Source: UBA1162 sp049513695
GTDB taxonomy: Bacteria > Chloroflexota > Dehalococcoidia > GIF9 > UBA5629
Direction of reading: 5' to 3'
NCBI GenBank assembly: GCA_049513695.1
Contig: JBEKVW010000001.1
Span: 1-50,885 of the forward strand
Length of the DNA stretch: 50,885 bases
The stretch's first letter is position 1. Each line of letters begins with the position of its first letter. The notes under the pieces were generated by a model, which saw nothing but the letters and a program-made list of their open reading frames with translations, ran no database searches and was not told the origin of the DNA. Of the stretch, positions 7,728-17,400 are shown one piece after another. Position numbers and translations under genes: made by a program.

Positions 7728-8198
7728 TCATTCTTCCAGCATGGCCACGGCATAAGCCGCCATGCCTTCGCCTTTGCCGGTGAAGCCCAACCCATCGGTA
7801 GTGGTCGCCTTGACCATGACCTGGTCATCGTCGATCCTCAGAGCAGCGGCTATATTGGCCCGCATCTCATCTATGTAAAGGGCGACTTTGGGCGCCTGCG
7901 CTATCAACACACTGTCGATATTTTTTATCACGTATCCTTTGGCAGCAACCATACGCCTGACCTGCTCGAGCAGGCCGATGCTGGAAGCGTTCTTATATCG
8001 TGGGTCACCACTGGGGAATTGATGTCCGATATCCTTCAGACCCGCAGCTCCCAGCAGGGCACCCATAATGGCGTGCACCAGGACGTCGGCATCGCTGTAA
8101 CCGTCAAGCCCTTTATCGAAGGGGACCTCGACCCCACCCAGAATAAGCGGCCTGCCCGTGACCAGCGCATGCGCATCGTAGCCGATTCCCGTCCTCAT
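7728..8198 (-). CDS. ispF: 2-C-methyl-D-erythritol 2,4-cyclodiphosphate synthase
   Basis: 156 residues. IspF cyclises CDP-methylerythritol 2-phosphate to the cyclodiphosphate in the MEP isoprenoid pathway. Metal ligands D8 and H10 are in GIGYDAHAL, the HAIMGALLGAAGLKDIG block carries the third ligand, and the C-terminal MVKATTTDGLGFTGKGEGMAAYAV is intact. The ATG overlaps the ispD stop by four bases (ATGA), so ispD and ispF are translationally coupled. Confidence 0.97.
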   Translation of the reverse strand: MRTGIGYDAHALVTGRPLILGGVEVPFDKGLDGYSDADVLVHAIMGALLGAAGLKDIGHQFPSGDPRYKNASSIGLLEQVRRMVAAKGYVIKNIDSVLIAQAPKVALYIDEMRANIAAALRIDDDQVMVKATTTDGLGFTGKGEGMAAYAVAMLEE

Positions 8199-8872
8199 GA
8201 TTTAATCCTTTTCCCTGCGATCATTTCCGCCAGCAGTAAATCTTCAGGTGTAGTTACTTTAATATTTTCGTATTCTCCGGGATACAATTTTACCCTGTAT
8301 CCGGCCAGCTCTACTATTGCTGCGTCATCCGTGACAGTGCATTCAACCGTATCGTAAGCCATTTTCAGAATAGCAGTCCGGAATACCTGTGGCGTCTGTA
8401 CGGCCCTTAACCCATCCCGCTGCAAAGTTTGCAGCACCATCCCTGCCTCATCGAACTGTTTAATGGTGTCTTTGACCTCCACGGCGGCGGCCGCCGCTCC
8501 TGTCTGAACGGCGGCATGGAGGCCATCCGCTATCAGCTTCTCGGTTAGGAAAGGGCGGGCGCCATCCTGTACCAGAACCCAGTCGCAACCATCCACCAGC
8601 GCCAAACCTTTCTTCACAGAATCTTGCCTCAATTCTCCCCCGGCGCATATGCTGGAAATTTTGGACCAACCGCGCGCTGTTGCCATTTTTTTACCCTCGT
8701 TCAGCTTGCCTTGCTGCAGAACCAGTACAATGCGGTCGACAGATTTGCTACGCTGTAAGACATCGACCGTCCAGGCTATCAGAGGTTTATCTCCCAGCAT
8801 CAGGAAGGTTTTATCCGAGCCCATCCTTTGCCCGGCGCCGGCGCTTACCACGATTGCAGCTACTTTCGGCAC
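8195..8872 (-). CDS. ispD: 2-C-methyl-D-erythritol 4-phosphate cytidylyltransferase
   Basis: 225 residues, GTG start at 8872 directly after the radA stop. IspD transfers CMP from CTP to methylerythritol 4-phosphate. The nucleotide-binding signature is SAGAGQRMGSDKTFLMLGDKP near the N-terminus; VLVQDGARPF, DTIKQ and the TPQVFR block are all present, with the C-terminal YPGEYENIKVTTPEDLLLAE typical of IspD. It forms a block with ispF for the MEP pathway. Confidence 0.97.
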   Translation of the reverse strand: MPKVAAIVVSAGAGQRMGSDKTFLMLGDKPLIAWTVDVLQRSKSVDRIVLVLQQGKLNEGKKMATARGWSKISSICAGGELRQDSVKKGLALVDGCDWVLVQDGARPFLTEKLIADGLHAAVQTGAAAAAVEVKDTIKQFDEAGMVLQTLQRDGLRAVQTPQVFRTAILKMAYDTVECTVTDDAAIVELAGYRVKLYPGEYENIKVTTPEDLLLAEMIAGKRIKS

Positions 8873-8873
8873 G

Positions 8874-10274
8874 CTACTCTAACTCCTGCTCCTTTTTCTT
8901 TACGGTCTTTTCCAGGCCAAACCTGAGTGCCGCAGCGACATTATCGGCTTTGATAATCTCAATTCCGTCAATACCATGAAAAGCTTTCTTGAAGGTGCCG
9001 GGTATAATGCAGCGTGTGAAACCCAGCCTGGCAGCTTCAGATATACGTCTTTCGATCTGCGTAACCGACCTCAGCTCGCCACTTAGCCCTATTTCGCCAA
9101 CCGCCGCTGTGCCGGGAATAGACCTGGCATCTTTGAAGCTGGATGCAATGGCCAGGGCAATGCCCAGATCGGCAGCAGGCTCCGAAATTTTAAGGCCGCC
9201 GGTCACGTTTACGATCACATCCTGATTGTAAAGGCCCACGCCAGCGCGCCTGGTCAGAACGGCGGATATCATCAGCAGGCGGTTGAAATCCACCCCGTTG
9301 CATATTCGTCGGGGAGGGCCGTAAGCCGAAGGGCTGGTCAACGCCTGAATCTCCACCAGCAGCGGCCTGCTGCCTTCCAGTGTAGGGACAACAGCAGCGC
9401 CGATGGTGCCGTTCATATAGGATTCCAAGAAGAACTGCGACGGATTGGGCACTTCCATCAGCCCGGCGCCGCTCATCTCAAAAACGCCGACTTCATTGGT
9501 GGAACCGAAGCGGTTCTTGGCGCTCCTCAGTATACGATAGCTGCTGAAAGACTCGCCTTCGAGGTAAAGCACCACATCCACGATGTGCTCCAGTGCCTTG
9601 GGGCCGGCGATGGCGCCGTCCTTAGTCACATGGCCCGAGATAAAAACGGCCACGCCGGATTTTTTGGCCCATCTCAACAAACGCAGTGTACATTCACGAA
9701 TCTGGTTGATGCTACCGGGGGCTCCCGTGATGTCCTCCATATAGACCGTTTGAATGGAGTCGACTATAACAAGCTTGGGCTCGGCGGACTCCAGCCTGGC
9801 CATAACATTTTCCATATTGGTTTCGGGGTAGATAAAGAGCCCCGTCCCGTTGACATTCAACCGGTCGGCGCGCATCTTAAGCTGCTGCGAGGACTCCTCG
9901 CCCGAAATATAAACGACCTGTCCCCCTTTGGAGGCCACTGCATCGGAAACCTGGAGCAATAGTGTAGATTTCCCGATGCCCGGGTCGCCGCTTATGAGTA
10001 CGACCGATCCTGCTACCAGTCCACCTCCCAGTACGCGGTTCAATTCCTCAATGGGGAAGGCAATCCTGGCATAGGTGTCCCTCTGAACCTTGGCCAATTC
10101 GTGTAGGGGGCTGCCGGCATCAGCAGGTTTCCCGGCAGTATGTTTGGCGACGGACACAGTGCTCTCCACCAGGCAATTCCATTCCTGGCAACCGGGACAC
10201 CGCCCCTCCCATTTGGGACATTCCCTGCCGCAGTTCTGGCAAATATAAACGGTCTTTACTTTATGTTTTTCCAT
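8874..10274 (-). CDS. radA: DNA repair protein RadA
   Basis: 466 residues. RadA is a RecA-like hexameric ATPase that drives branch migration in recombinational repair. Visible parts are a zinc finger (C12, C15, C26, C29), Walker A GDPGIGKST at about residues 96-104, the RadA-specific KNRFGSTNEVG motif, and a C-terminal Lon-protease-like domain without proteolytic function. The gene is first in the radA-ispD-ispF-cysS run and is separated from clpC by the clpC terminator. Its ATG is preceded by TATAAAAA rather than a ribosome-binding site. Confidence 0.96.
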   Translation of the reverse strand: MEKHKVKTVYICQNCGRECPKWEGRCPGCQEWNCLVESTVSVAKHTAGKPADAGSPLHELAKVQRDTYARIAFPIEELNRVLGGGLVAGSVVLISGDPGIGKSTLLLQVSDAVASKGGQVVYISGEESSQQLKMRADRLNVNGTGLFIYPETNMENVMARLESAEPKLVIVDSIQTVYMEDITGAPGSINQIRECTLRLLRWAKKSGVAVFISGHVTKDGAIAGPKALEHIVDVVLYLEGESFSSYRILRSAKNRFGSTNEVGVFEMSGAGLMEVPNPSQFFLESYMNGTIGAAVVPTLEGSRPLLVEIQALTSPSAYGPPRRICNGVDFNRLLMISAVLTRRAGVGLYNQDVIVNVTGGLKISEPAADLGIALAIASSFKDARSIPGTAAVGEIGLSGELRSVTQIERRISEAARLGFTRCIIPGTFKKAFHGIDGIEIIKADNVAAALRFGLEKTVKKKEQELE

Positions 10275-10355
10275 TTTTTATACAACGCTTACGGATATCA
10301 GTCAGCCAATAATAACAAAAACAGTCGCAATTTGCCTTGACGGTATATCAGAGTA

Positions 10356-10399
10356 AAAAATAAAGGGCGGGGCTGCAGCTTGTTAAACTGGCCCCGCCC
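10356..10399 (-). terminator. Intrinsic terminator of clpC
   Basis: On the minus strand a GC-rich hairpin with 9-bp arms (GGGCGGGGC / GCCCCGCCC at 10391-10399 and 10365-10373) is followed by TTTATTTTTT. It lies 30 bases after the clpC stop and before radA. Confidence 0.9.
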
Positions 10400-10429
10400 C
10401 CTTCAATTCTAACCAGTGCCCGGATGTAT

Positions 10430-12949
10430 TTAAGGATTGCTGTCGCTGAGCAAATGGTTGCTTTCGCCGGGCAATAGCTTGCTCTCACCGCTCAGCAGGA
10501 CGGCTTTTTCAAGCTTATGAATAACTATCTGCGAGCCGTCATAGTCCACCAGCACTTTCGAGCCGGTCTCATATTCACCGCGCAGCACATTTTCGGAAAG
10601 CTTATCTTCCACTTCCTGCTGGATCACGCGGCGCAGCGGACGTGCGCCGTACTCGGGATCGTATCCCTTTTCCCCAAGAAAATCTCTGGCAGCTTCTGAG
10701 ACCTCCAGCGTGATCTTCTTCTCTGCCATAGAGGTGACGGCCTCACGCAGCATGAGGTCGACGATCTGGCGGATTTGATCCTTGCTGAGCGCATGAAACA
10801 CCACAGAAGCATCGATTCGGTTCAGGAACTCAGGCCTGAATTTATTCTTCATCTCTCGCATTACGATGTCTTTCATCTTGTCGTAGGCGCCCTGGCGGGT
10901 TTTTACTTCGTCAGCATTAACGTTAAAGCCCAGCCCTTTATTCTTCTTGATCTCATCGGCGCCCACGTTGGATGTCATAACCATGATAGTATTGCGGAAG
11001 TCGACCCTGCGGCCTTTGGCATCCGTAAGATGCCCGTCATCCATAATCTGGAGCAGGATGTCGAACACGTTCTTATGTGCCTTTTCAATCTCGTCCAGGA
11101 GAATTACACAATAAGGGGTGCGTCTGACGGCTTCGGTAAGCTGGCCTCCCTCTTCATAGCCGATGTATCCTGGAGGAGCTCCCACCAGCCGGGCGACATT
11201 GTGCTGTTCCATAAACTCGGACATATCCAGCCTGATCATGGCGTCTTCGCTCTTAAACATAAACTTGGCCAGAGCTTTCACCAGCGCAGTTTTGCCCACA
11301 CCGGTCGGGCCCAGGAAAATGAAGCTGCCGATGGGACGCCGGGCGTCCTTCAGGCCTGCCCTGGCACGGCGTACGGCCCTGGCAATGGTTATAATGGCTT
11401 CGTCCTGGCCGACGATATCTTCGTGTACCGCCTTCTCCATCTTGAGCAAGCGTTCCTTTTCATCCGTGGTAAGGCTGTCCTTGGGTATACCGGTCCACAT
11501 GCTGACAACCTCGGCGATATCCTCTTCAGTCACTATCGGGGTTTCCTTTTTTTGAGTATCCTGCCATTCCTGCTCCATGCTCTTGACCTTGTTCTGGAGC
11601 TGGACTTCCCGGTCGCGAAGCTCGGCAGCCATTTCATACTGTTGTGATGCGATGGCATTGTCTTTGTCGCGTCGCAAGTTCTCCAGCGCTTTCTGGGCTT
11701 CAGCGATGCTGATAGGGACAACCCCCTTCTTGATCCTGACGCGCGAGGACGCCTCGTCCATAATATCTATGGCCTTGTCCGGCAGGAACCTATCGGATAT
11801 GTAGCGTGCCGCCATGGAGGCCGCCGTCTGGAGGGCGTCATCGTTAATAATCAGCTTATGATAGTCCTCATAATGGTGCCTGATACCCTTCAAGATGGCT
11901 ACGGTCTGTTCAACCGTCGGTTCGGTTACCATCACGGGTTGAAAGCGCCTTTCCAGTCCGGCGTCTTTTTCAATATATTTGCGGTATTCATCGAGGGTGG
12001 TGGCGCCGATGAACTGTATCTCACCCCTGGACAGTGAAGGCTTCAAGATGTTGGAGGCATCCACCGCACCTTCGGCTGCACCTGCGCCGACTATGGTATG
12101 CAGTTCATCTATAAATACTATGCAGTTGCCTGCGCTTTTTATCTCGTCGATCACCTTCTTCAGCCGCTCTTCAAATTCCCCGCGGTATTTAGTGCCTGCC
12201 ACCAGCGATCCTATATCGAGGGTCACCAGCCTTTTGTTCCTGAGAGGCTCCGGTATATCCCCCGTCACGATCTGCTGGGCCAGCTTGGACACGATGGCTG
12301 ATTTGCCGACACCCGGCTCGCCTATTAAAGCGGGGTTATTTTTGGTGCGCCTGCTGAGGATCTGGATGATGCGCTCGCACTCCTTTTCCCTGCCGACGAT
12401 ATTATCCAGTTTGCCGTTGCGTGCCAGCCCGGTCAGATCAACACCCAGTTGATCGAGAATGGGCGTCCTGGCGCCTTCCTTGGTGACGGCCCTGGCCTGG
12501 CCGCTGCCGGTATTGAGAAGCTTGTTAACCTCGGTCATTACACGGTCGAGGGTCACTCCCAGGCTCTCCAGCACACCTGCCGCCGATCCCTCACGCTCCC
12601 TTAAAAGTCCCAAGAGCAGATGCTCTGTACCAATATAGCTGTGGTTTAAACGTCTGGCTTCATCTACAGCCAGTTCAATAACTTTCTTGGCCCTGGGTGT
12701 GAGCCCCACTTCGCTGGTATTAGGGCGGCCGCCGCGGCCAACTATGAACTCCACCGCCGACCTGACTTTGCTTACTGCCACTCCCAGGTTGGCTAGCACC
12801 TGACTTGCGACGCTGTCTTCTTCTGCGATGAGGCCGAGCAATATATGCTCGGTATCGATGTAATTGTGACCGAAATGCTGCGCCTCTTCCTGCGCACGAG
12901 TTAGCGCCCGGCGAGCACGCTCAGAAAACTTCTCAAATCTACTAGCCAT
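10430..12949 (-). CDS. clpC: ATP-dependent Clp protease ATP-binding subunit ClpC
   Basis: 839 residues, a class I Hsp100 unfoldase that feeds substrates to ClpP. Order of parts: two N-terminal Clp_N repeats (residues about 1-150), AAA+ domain 1 with Walker A GEPGVGKSA near 205-213, a ClpC-type middle domain with a UVR motif (QQYEMAAELRDREVQLQNK), AAA+ domain 2 with Walker A GPTGVGKTA, and a C-terminal ClpB_D2-small domain. The last 28 residues are unusual: a degenerate repeat LLSGESK / LLPGESN / HLLSDSN follows the expected end of the domain. It has its own promoter upstream and an intrinsic terminator downstream. No mcsA, mcsB or ctsR is adjacent. Confidence 0.96.
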   Translation of the reverse strand: MASRFEKFSERARRALTRAQEEAQHFGHNYIDTEHILLGLIAEEDSVASQVLANLGVAVSKVRSAVEFIVGRGGRPNTSEVGLTPRAKKVIELAVDEARRLNHSYIGTEHLLLGLLREREGSAAGVLESLGVTLDRVMTEVNKLLNTGSGQARAVTKEGARTPILDQLGVDLTGLARNGKLDNIVGREKECERIIQILSRRTKNNPALIGEPGVGKSAIVSKLAQQIVTGDIPEPLRNKRLVTLDIGSLVAGTKYRGEFEERLKKVIDEIKSAGNCIVFIDELHTIVGAGAAEGAVDASNILKPSLSRGEIQFIGATTLDEYRKYIEKDAGLERRFQPVMVTEPTVEQTVAILKGIRHHYEDYHKLIINDDALQTAASMAARYISDRFLPDKAIDIMDEASSRVRIKKGVVPISIAEAQKALENLRRDKDNAIASQQYEMAAELRDREVQLQNKVKSMEQEWQDTQKKETPIVTEEDIAEVVSMWTGIPKDSLTTDEKERLLKMEKAVHEDIVGQDEAIITIARAVRRARAGLKDARRPIGSFIFLGPTGVGKTALVKALAKFMFKSEDAMIRLDMSEFMEQHNVARLVGAPPGYIGYEEGGQLTEAVRRTPYCVILLDEIEKAHKNVFDILLQIMDDGHLTDAKGRRVDFRNTIMVMTSNVGADEIKKNKGLGFNVNADEVKTRQGAYDKMKDIVMREMKNKFRPEFLNRIDASVVFHALSKDQIRQIVDLMLREAVTSMAEKKITLEVSEAARDFLGEKGYDPEYGARPLRRVIQQEVEDKLSENVLRGEYETGSKVLVDYDGSQIVIHKLEKAVLLSGESKLLPGESNHLLSDSNP

Positions 12950-13005
12950 AGTAACCTCGAAAAAGTGTAATCAGATTGGTCTGCGGATTCACTCTTTCAT
13001 ATGAA

Positions 13006-13033
13006 TTATATGTTTAACCATACTTGAAGTCAA
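13006..13033 (-). promoter_or_regulatory. clpC promoter
   Basis: On the minus strand TTGACT, a spacer of 16-17 bp and a consensus TATAAT, about 60 bases upstream of the clpC ATG (coordinates good to about one base). No CIRCE element is seen and only one half of a CtsR-like site can be read. Confidence 0.75.
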
Positions 13034-13095
13034 AGAGTGACAGCTTCAAACAGAATCAAGGACGGGGATATGTCGGAAAAAGGGTATAAAAAAAG

Positions 13096-13215
13096 CCTCT
13101 GGCAGTGGCATATTTTCCCAAGGAATCCCTCCCTCAGTATCGTCTGCGCTGAAGCGTTTCACTTCCGTGTTCGGGATGGGAACGGGTGGTGCCGCCTCGC
13201 TCTAACCACCAGAGG
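13096..13215 (-). rRNA. rrf: 5S ribosomal RNA (orphan)
   Basis: Read on the minus strand, exactly 120 nt bounded by the complementary helix I ends CCTCTGG and CCAGAGG. It contains the conserved 5S core CCCATCCCGAACACGGAAGT and GAAACGC, with the characteristic loop B/C spacing. No 23S or 16S gene is adjacent: ruvB lies upstream and clpC downstream. The 3' end is followed by GCTTTTTTTAT, so the helix I closing stem plus T-run may act as the terminator. A strong promoter just upstream suggests independent transcription. Confidence 0.93.
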
Positions 13216-13228
13216 ACTAATGGAATAT

Positions 13229-13257
13229 AGTTTATAATAAGATTTACGCTCTGTCAA
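13229..13257 (-). promoter_or_regulatory. Promoter of the orphan 5S rRNA
   Basis: Minus-strand TTGACA (13252-13257), 17-bp spacer, TAAACT (13229-13234). The predicted start site at about 13222 lies only a few bases before the 5S 5' end at 13215, so little 5' processing would be needed. Confidence 0.7.
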
Positions 13258-13291
13258 ATAGGAAACAAGCGATATTTACGGTCGCCCGAAC

Positions 13292-14341
13292 TCATTGCCA
13301 GAGGCTGCCCTGCGGGGTCGCACCTTTCTTATAGGCTATGCCAAGGTGCTCATAGGCCAGGCGTGTGGCCATACGCCCCCTGGGGGTCCTTTCCAGGAAC
13401 CCCAGTTGCAGCAGGTAGGGTTCATAGACACCTTCGATTGTATCGGCCTCTTCGCTGATGGACGCGGCTATGGTGTCCAGGCCAACCGGGCCGCCGTCGA
13501 ATTTCTCGATGATCGTTCGGAGTACCTTGCGGTCGATCTCATCCAACCCCAGCTTGTCCACTTCCAGCTTGCCCATAGCTTCGAGCGTTACCTTGCTGTC
13601 TACTACCCCGTTGGCCTTGACCTGCGCATAGTCACGGATTCGTTTCAACAGTCGGTTGGCCACGCGGGGCGTGCCCCTGGCCCGGCAGGCGATAAGATCG
13701 ATGCTGTCCTTATCGATCTTCAATTTAAGTATCTCAGCTGAGCGCTTGATAATGGCGGCAATAGATTCAACGTCATAAAAATCCAGGCGGTGCACGGAGC
13801 CGAAGCGGTCCCTCAGGGGAGAGCTCATGGCTGCATAGCGTGTAGTAGCACCTATAAGGGTAAAGCGGGGCAGATTTAAACGCAGGCTCCTGGCGCCGGG
13901 ACCTTTGCCGAGGATGATGTCCAGAGCATAATCTTCCATGGCCGGGTAGAGTATCTCCTCTACGATCCTGCTCAAGCGGTGGACCTCGTCGATGAAAAGG
14001 ACGTCGCCTTTTTGCAGGTTAGTGAGAATGGCCGCCAGATCACCCGGACGCTCGATGGCAGGACCGGAGCTCACCTTGATATTGACGCCCATCTCGCCGG
14101 CGATGATGAAGGCTAAAGTCGTTTTCCCCAGGCCGGGCGGTCCATAAAGCAGAATGTGGTCGATGGCTTCGCCGCGCTTCTGAGCAGCCTTGATGCCGAT
14201 CTCAAGGTTATCCTTGACCTTCTGCTGACCGATAAAATCGGACAGCTTTCTGGGCCTGAGGTTGGCATCCAGCGAATTGTCTTCCGGGCTCAGCTTGCCT
14301 GAGACTATCCTTGATGATTCCTCTTCCTGCATTTCAGCCAT
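13292..14341 (-). CDS. ruvB: Holliday junction branch migration helicase RuvB
   Basis: 349 residues. RuvB is the hexameric AAA+ motor that, with RuvA, moves Holliday junctions. Walker A is GPPGLGKTT, Walker B LFIDEVHRL, sensor 1 TLIGATTR, and the C-terminal winged helix (RTPRGRMATRLAYEHLG) binds DNA. ruvA and ruvC are not adjacent. A TATAAT box lies about 22 bases upstream of the ATG with a weak -35, so the gene may have its own promoter after the rpoC terminator. Confidence 0.97.
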   Translation of the reverse strand: MAEMQEEESSRIVSGKLSPEDNSLDANLRPRKLSDFIGQQKVKDNLEIGIKAAQKRGEAIDHILLYGPPGLGKTTLAFIIAGEMGVNIKVSSGPAIERPGDLAAILTNLQKGDVLFIDEVHRLSRIVEEILYPAMEDYALDIILGKGPGARSLRLNLPRFTLIGATTRYAAMSSPLRDRFGSVHRLDFYDVESIAAIIKRSAEILKLKIDKDSIDLIACRARGTPRVANRLLKRIRDYAQVKANGVVDSKVTLEAMGKLEVDKLGLDEIDRKVLRTIIEKFDGGPVGLDTIAASISEEADTIEGVYEPYLLQLGFLERTPRGRMATRLAYEHLGIAYKKGATPQGSLWQ

Positions 14342-14404
14342 ATCTAATCAGGGGTTAGTAGAATTATATCACAGGGATTTTAACACAGATGAAGCAATCG
14401 GATT

Positions 14405-14438
14405 ACAAAATGAAAGGTCCCCACCTCAGCGGGGACCT
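14405..14438 (-). terminator. Probable rpoBC terminator
   Basis: The hairpin AGGTCCCC / GGGGACCT (14415-14422 with 14431-14438) lies about 30 bases after the rpoC stop and is followed on the minus strand by TTCATTTTG, a moderate U-tract. Confidence 0.7.
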
Positions 14439-14467
14439 AAATCGTTGTGCGTTATTGTCGATCAGCG

Positions 14468-17400
14468 CTACTCTTGTTCGCCGCTGGTATCAGGGGGGGC
14501 ATCTTCAACGGCAACCGGGCTCTCGATAACTTCAAGCAGGTTCTCCACCGGCTCCGAAAAGCCGATGGGGCCGTCATCCAGCAATAAATTGGACGGTTTA
14601 CCCAATCTCTGCGTAAGTGTAATAGTAGAAGGTATCAGCTTGCCGATAATCACGTTCTCTTTGAGACCATGCAGCCTGTCTGTCTTGCCCCAAATGGCCG
14701 CTTCGGCCAACACCCTGGTGGTTTCCTGGAAGGAAGCTGCAGCCAGCCAGCTATCGGTATTGAGCGAAGCGCGGGTGATGCCCAGCAGTACGGGACGCGC
14801 CACCGCCTGGTCGCCTCCCTCAGCTTCCATCTTGGCATTGATGTTCTCAAAGTCGAGCCTGTCGACCAGGTCGCCGATCAGCAGGTCGGTATCGCCCGAG
14901 AACTCCACCCTCACACGGCGCAGCATCTGCCTGACGATGGTCTCAATATGCTTGTCGTTGATACTCACGCCCTGCGAGCGGTAAACCTTCTGTACCTCGT
15001 CGATCAGATAGCGCTGCACATCGTTGCGCCCGTTGATATGCAGGATATCCTGCGGGTCTTTTACGCCTTCAACCAGCTTGTCCCCGGCCCTTACATAGTC
15101 TCCCTGCCTGACCAGAACATGACTGGTAACCGGCACTTCATATTTGCGCTCGTCTTTATCTTCGTAGGTTATGATGACCTTACCTGATTCCACCCTGACC
15201 ATACCGTCGACACGTGCGACCAGCGGGTGGCTTTCCACGTCGTCGCCTTTAACCAGGGCCTTGCCCGGCTGGGCAAGGACATCCCCACGCCTGACGGGCG
15301 CATTATTCTCTGTGACTACTTTATATCCGGGAGGAATCTCGTGCTCAATAGGATAAGCTTCAACATGGGTGATGGTTATCTCACGGCGCTGCAAACTGCC
15401 GTCTTCGACCACCTCGTTCATATTTACCGTTCCGTCGATCTCGGTCAAGACGGCCTTGCCCTTAGGCACCCTTGCTTCGAAAAGCTCCTCTACGCGGGGT
15501 AGACCCGTAGTGATATCTGCACCCACCACACCACCAGTGTGGAACGTGCGCAGCGTCAGCTGAGTACCGGGTTCGCCGATGCTCTGGGCTGCGATAATAC
15601 CTACAGCGGTGCCGATCTTGACCATTTCCGTCGATGAAAGGTCACGCCCATAGCAATGCCGGCAGACACCCCTCTTGGAATTGCAAATCAGCGGCGACCT
15701 GACATTTACGGACTTGAGCTGCGCCTGAAGGATCAGCTTAACTTTTTCCTCGTCGATCGTCTCGTTGCGGGCGACGATGATCTCACCCGTCTGAGGATCA
15801 ACTATATCTTTGGCCGCCAGGCGACCCTTCATACGTTCATCAAAAGCCGGCAGCAAGCCTTTTTCTTTTTCATTTATTATGGCCGAGAATTCAAGGCCGT
15901 CACCGGAATAGCCACAATCCTCTTCCAAAACAATCAGTTCCTGGGCTACGTCGATCAGGCGCCTGGTAAGGTACCCTGCATCGGAGGTCCTAAGGGCCGT
16001 ATCGGCCAGACCTTTGCGTGCCCCATGGGTCGACATGAAATATTCCATGACCGAGAGGCCTTCACGGAAACTTGCCTTGATGGGGAACGGTATGATACGC
16101 CCCGAAGGATCAGTCATCAGGCCGCGCATGCCGGCCATCTGCCTTATCTGGGAAATATTACCTTTGGCGCCCGAAAAAGCCATCATGTAAACGCCGCCGT
16201 ATCTGTCCAGCGATCTCTTTATCTCGTTTTCAATGTCGTTGGTTGCCTTGGTCCAGACATCTATGGCCTGCGTTTCGTACTCTTCGTCAGTGATCAGGCC
16301 TCTGTTAAACTGGTTCTGCAGTATGGCGATATCCTCGTCGCCCTTGGCAATGAGCTTAGGCTTGGTCTTGGGCACTTCGATATCCCTGGCCGAGATGGTG
16401 GTACCCGATTTTGTAGTATATTCGAAGCCGACGCGTTTAAGCTCGTCGAGCATACGTACGGTCTTTTCGCGGCCGCACCAGCGGAAGCATTCGGATACCA
16501 GCCTGCGCAGGTCGCCTTTGCTGGTGGCAAAGTTGCAGAATCCACCATAAGGCTCGTGCTGGCGTAAATCGCTGGGTATAATCCTGTTGAAAATTACGCG
16601 GCCGACGCTGGTCTTTATCATCCGGCTCTCCGGACCAGCCATTCGTAATTCCTCCTCCTGTTCGACAGTTTCCGGTGTTTCTGTTATTTCCAGGATGGCC
16701 GGAGTTTCAGCATCTTCCGCAGTTTCGGTAATTTCTTCCGTCACCGGCTGCTCTTCTTTTACTTCAGTACCCTTGATGCGTACCACAATCTCTTCATGTA
16801 ACGAAGGGTACGAACTGTCGCCGGTGATATTGAACATTTCATAAGCAAGGATAGCTTCGGCGGGACTACCAAACATCTTGGGAGTCCCGTCTGTAATGGG
16901 CTTCATGTTGGTCAGGTAATAACAGCCCAGTACCATATCCAGGGTGGGAGTCATGACCGGCTCCCCGGAGCTCGGCAACAGCATATTATGCACGCTGAGC
17001 ATCTGCTCCCGTGCTTCACGTACAGCCGATCGGGAAAGCGGTACATGGACGGCCATCTGGTCGCCGTCGAAGTCGGCATTAAATGCCGAGCAGACCAGCG
17101 GGTGAAGCTGTATGGCGCTGCCCTCGATAAGTATCGGCTCAAAGGCCTGGATACTGAGCCTGTGAAGCGTTGGGGCGCGGTTCAGCATAACGGGGCGCTC
17201 TTTGATTACTTCAGCCAAGATATCCCACACCTCAGCCCTGGCACGTTCTACCTGCCTGCGGGCGCTTTTTATATTGTGGGCAAAGCCTTGCTCTATCAGC
17301 CGCCGCATAACGAAGGGCTTGAACAACTCCAGCGCCATATGCTTGGGCAGACCGCACTGATGCAATTTCAATTCTGGACCAACAACAATGACCGAACGTC

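Noticed and set aside
13012..13050. CtsR operator in the clpC promoter
   Set aside because: Only one AGTCAAA heptad is present; the second half-site does not match and no ctsR is nearby.
13037..13237. 66-codon plus-strand open frame
   Set aside because: It runs antisense through the 5S rRNA gene and has no homology-like features.
15656..16567. 303-codon plus-strand open frame inside rpoC
   Set aside because: Antisense shadow of rpoC; amino-acid pattern is not protein-like and rpoC is intact on the other strand. The same holds for the 290-codon frame at 10775-11647 within clpC and similar ones in rpoB, mfd and atpA.
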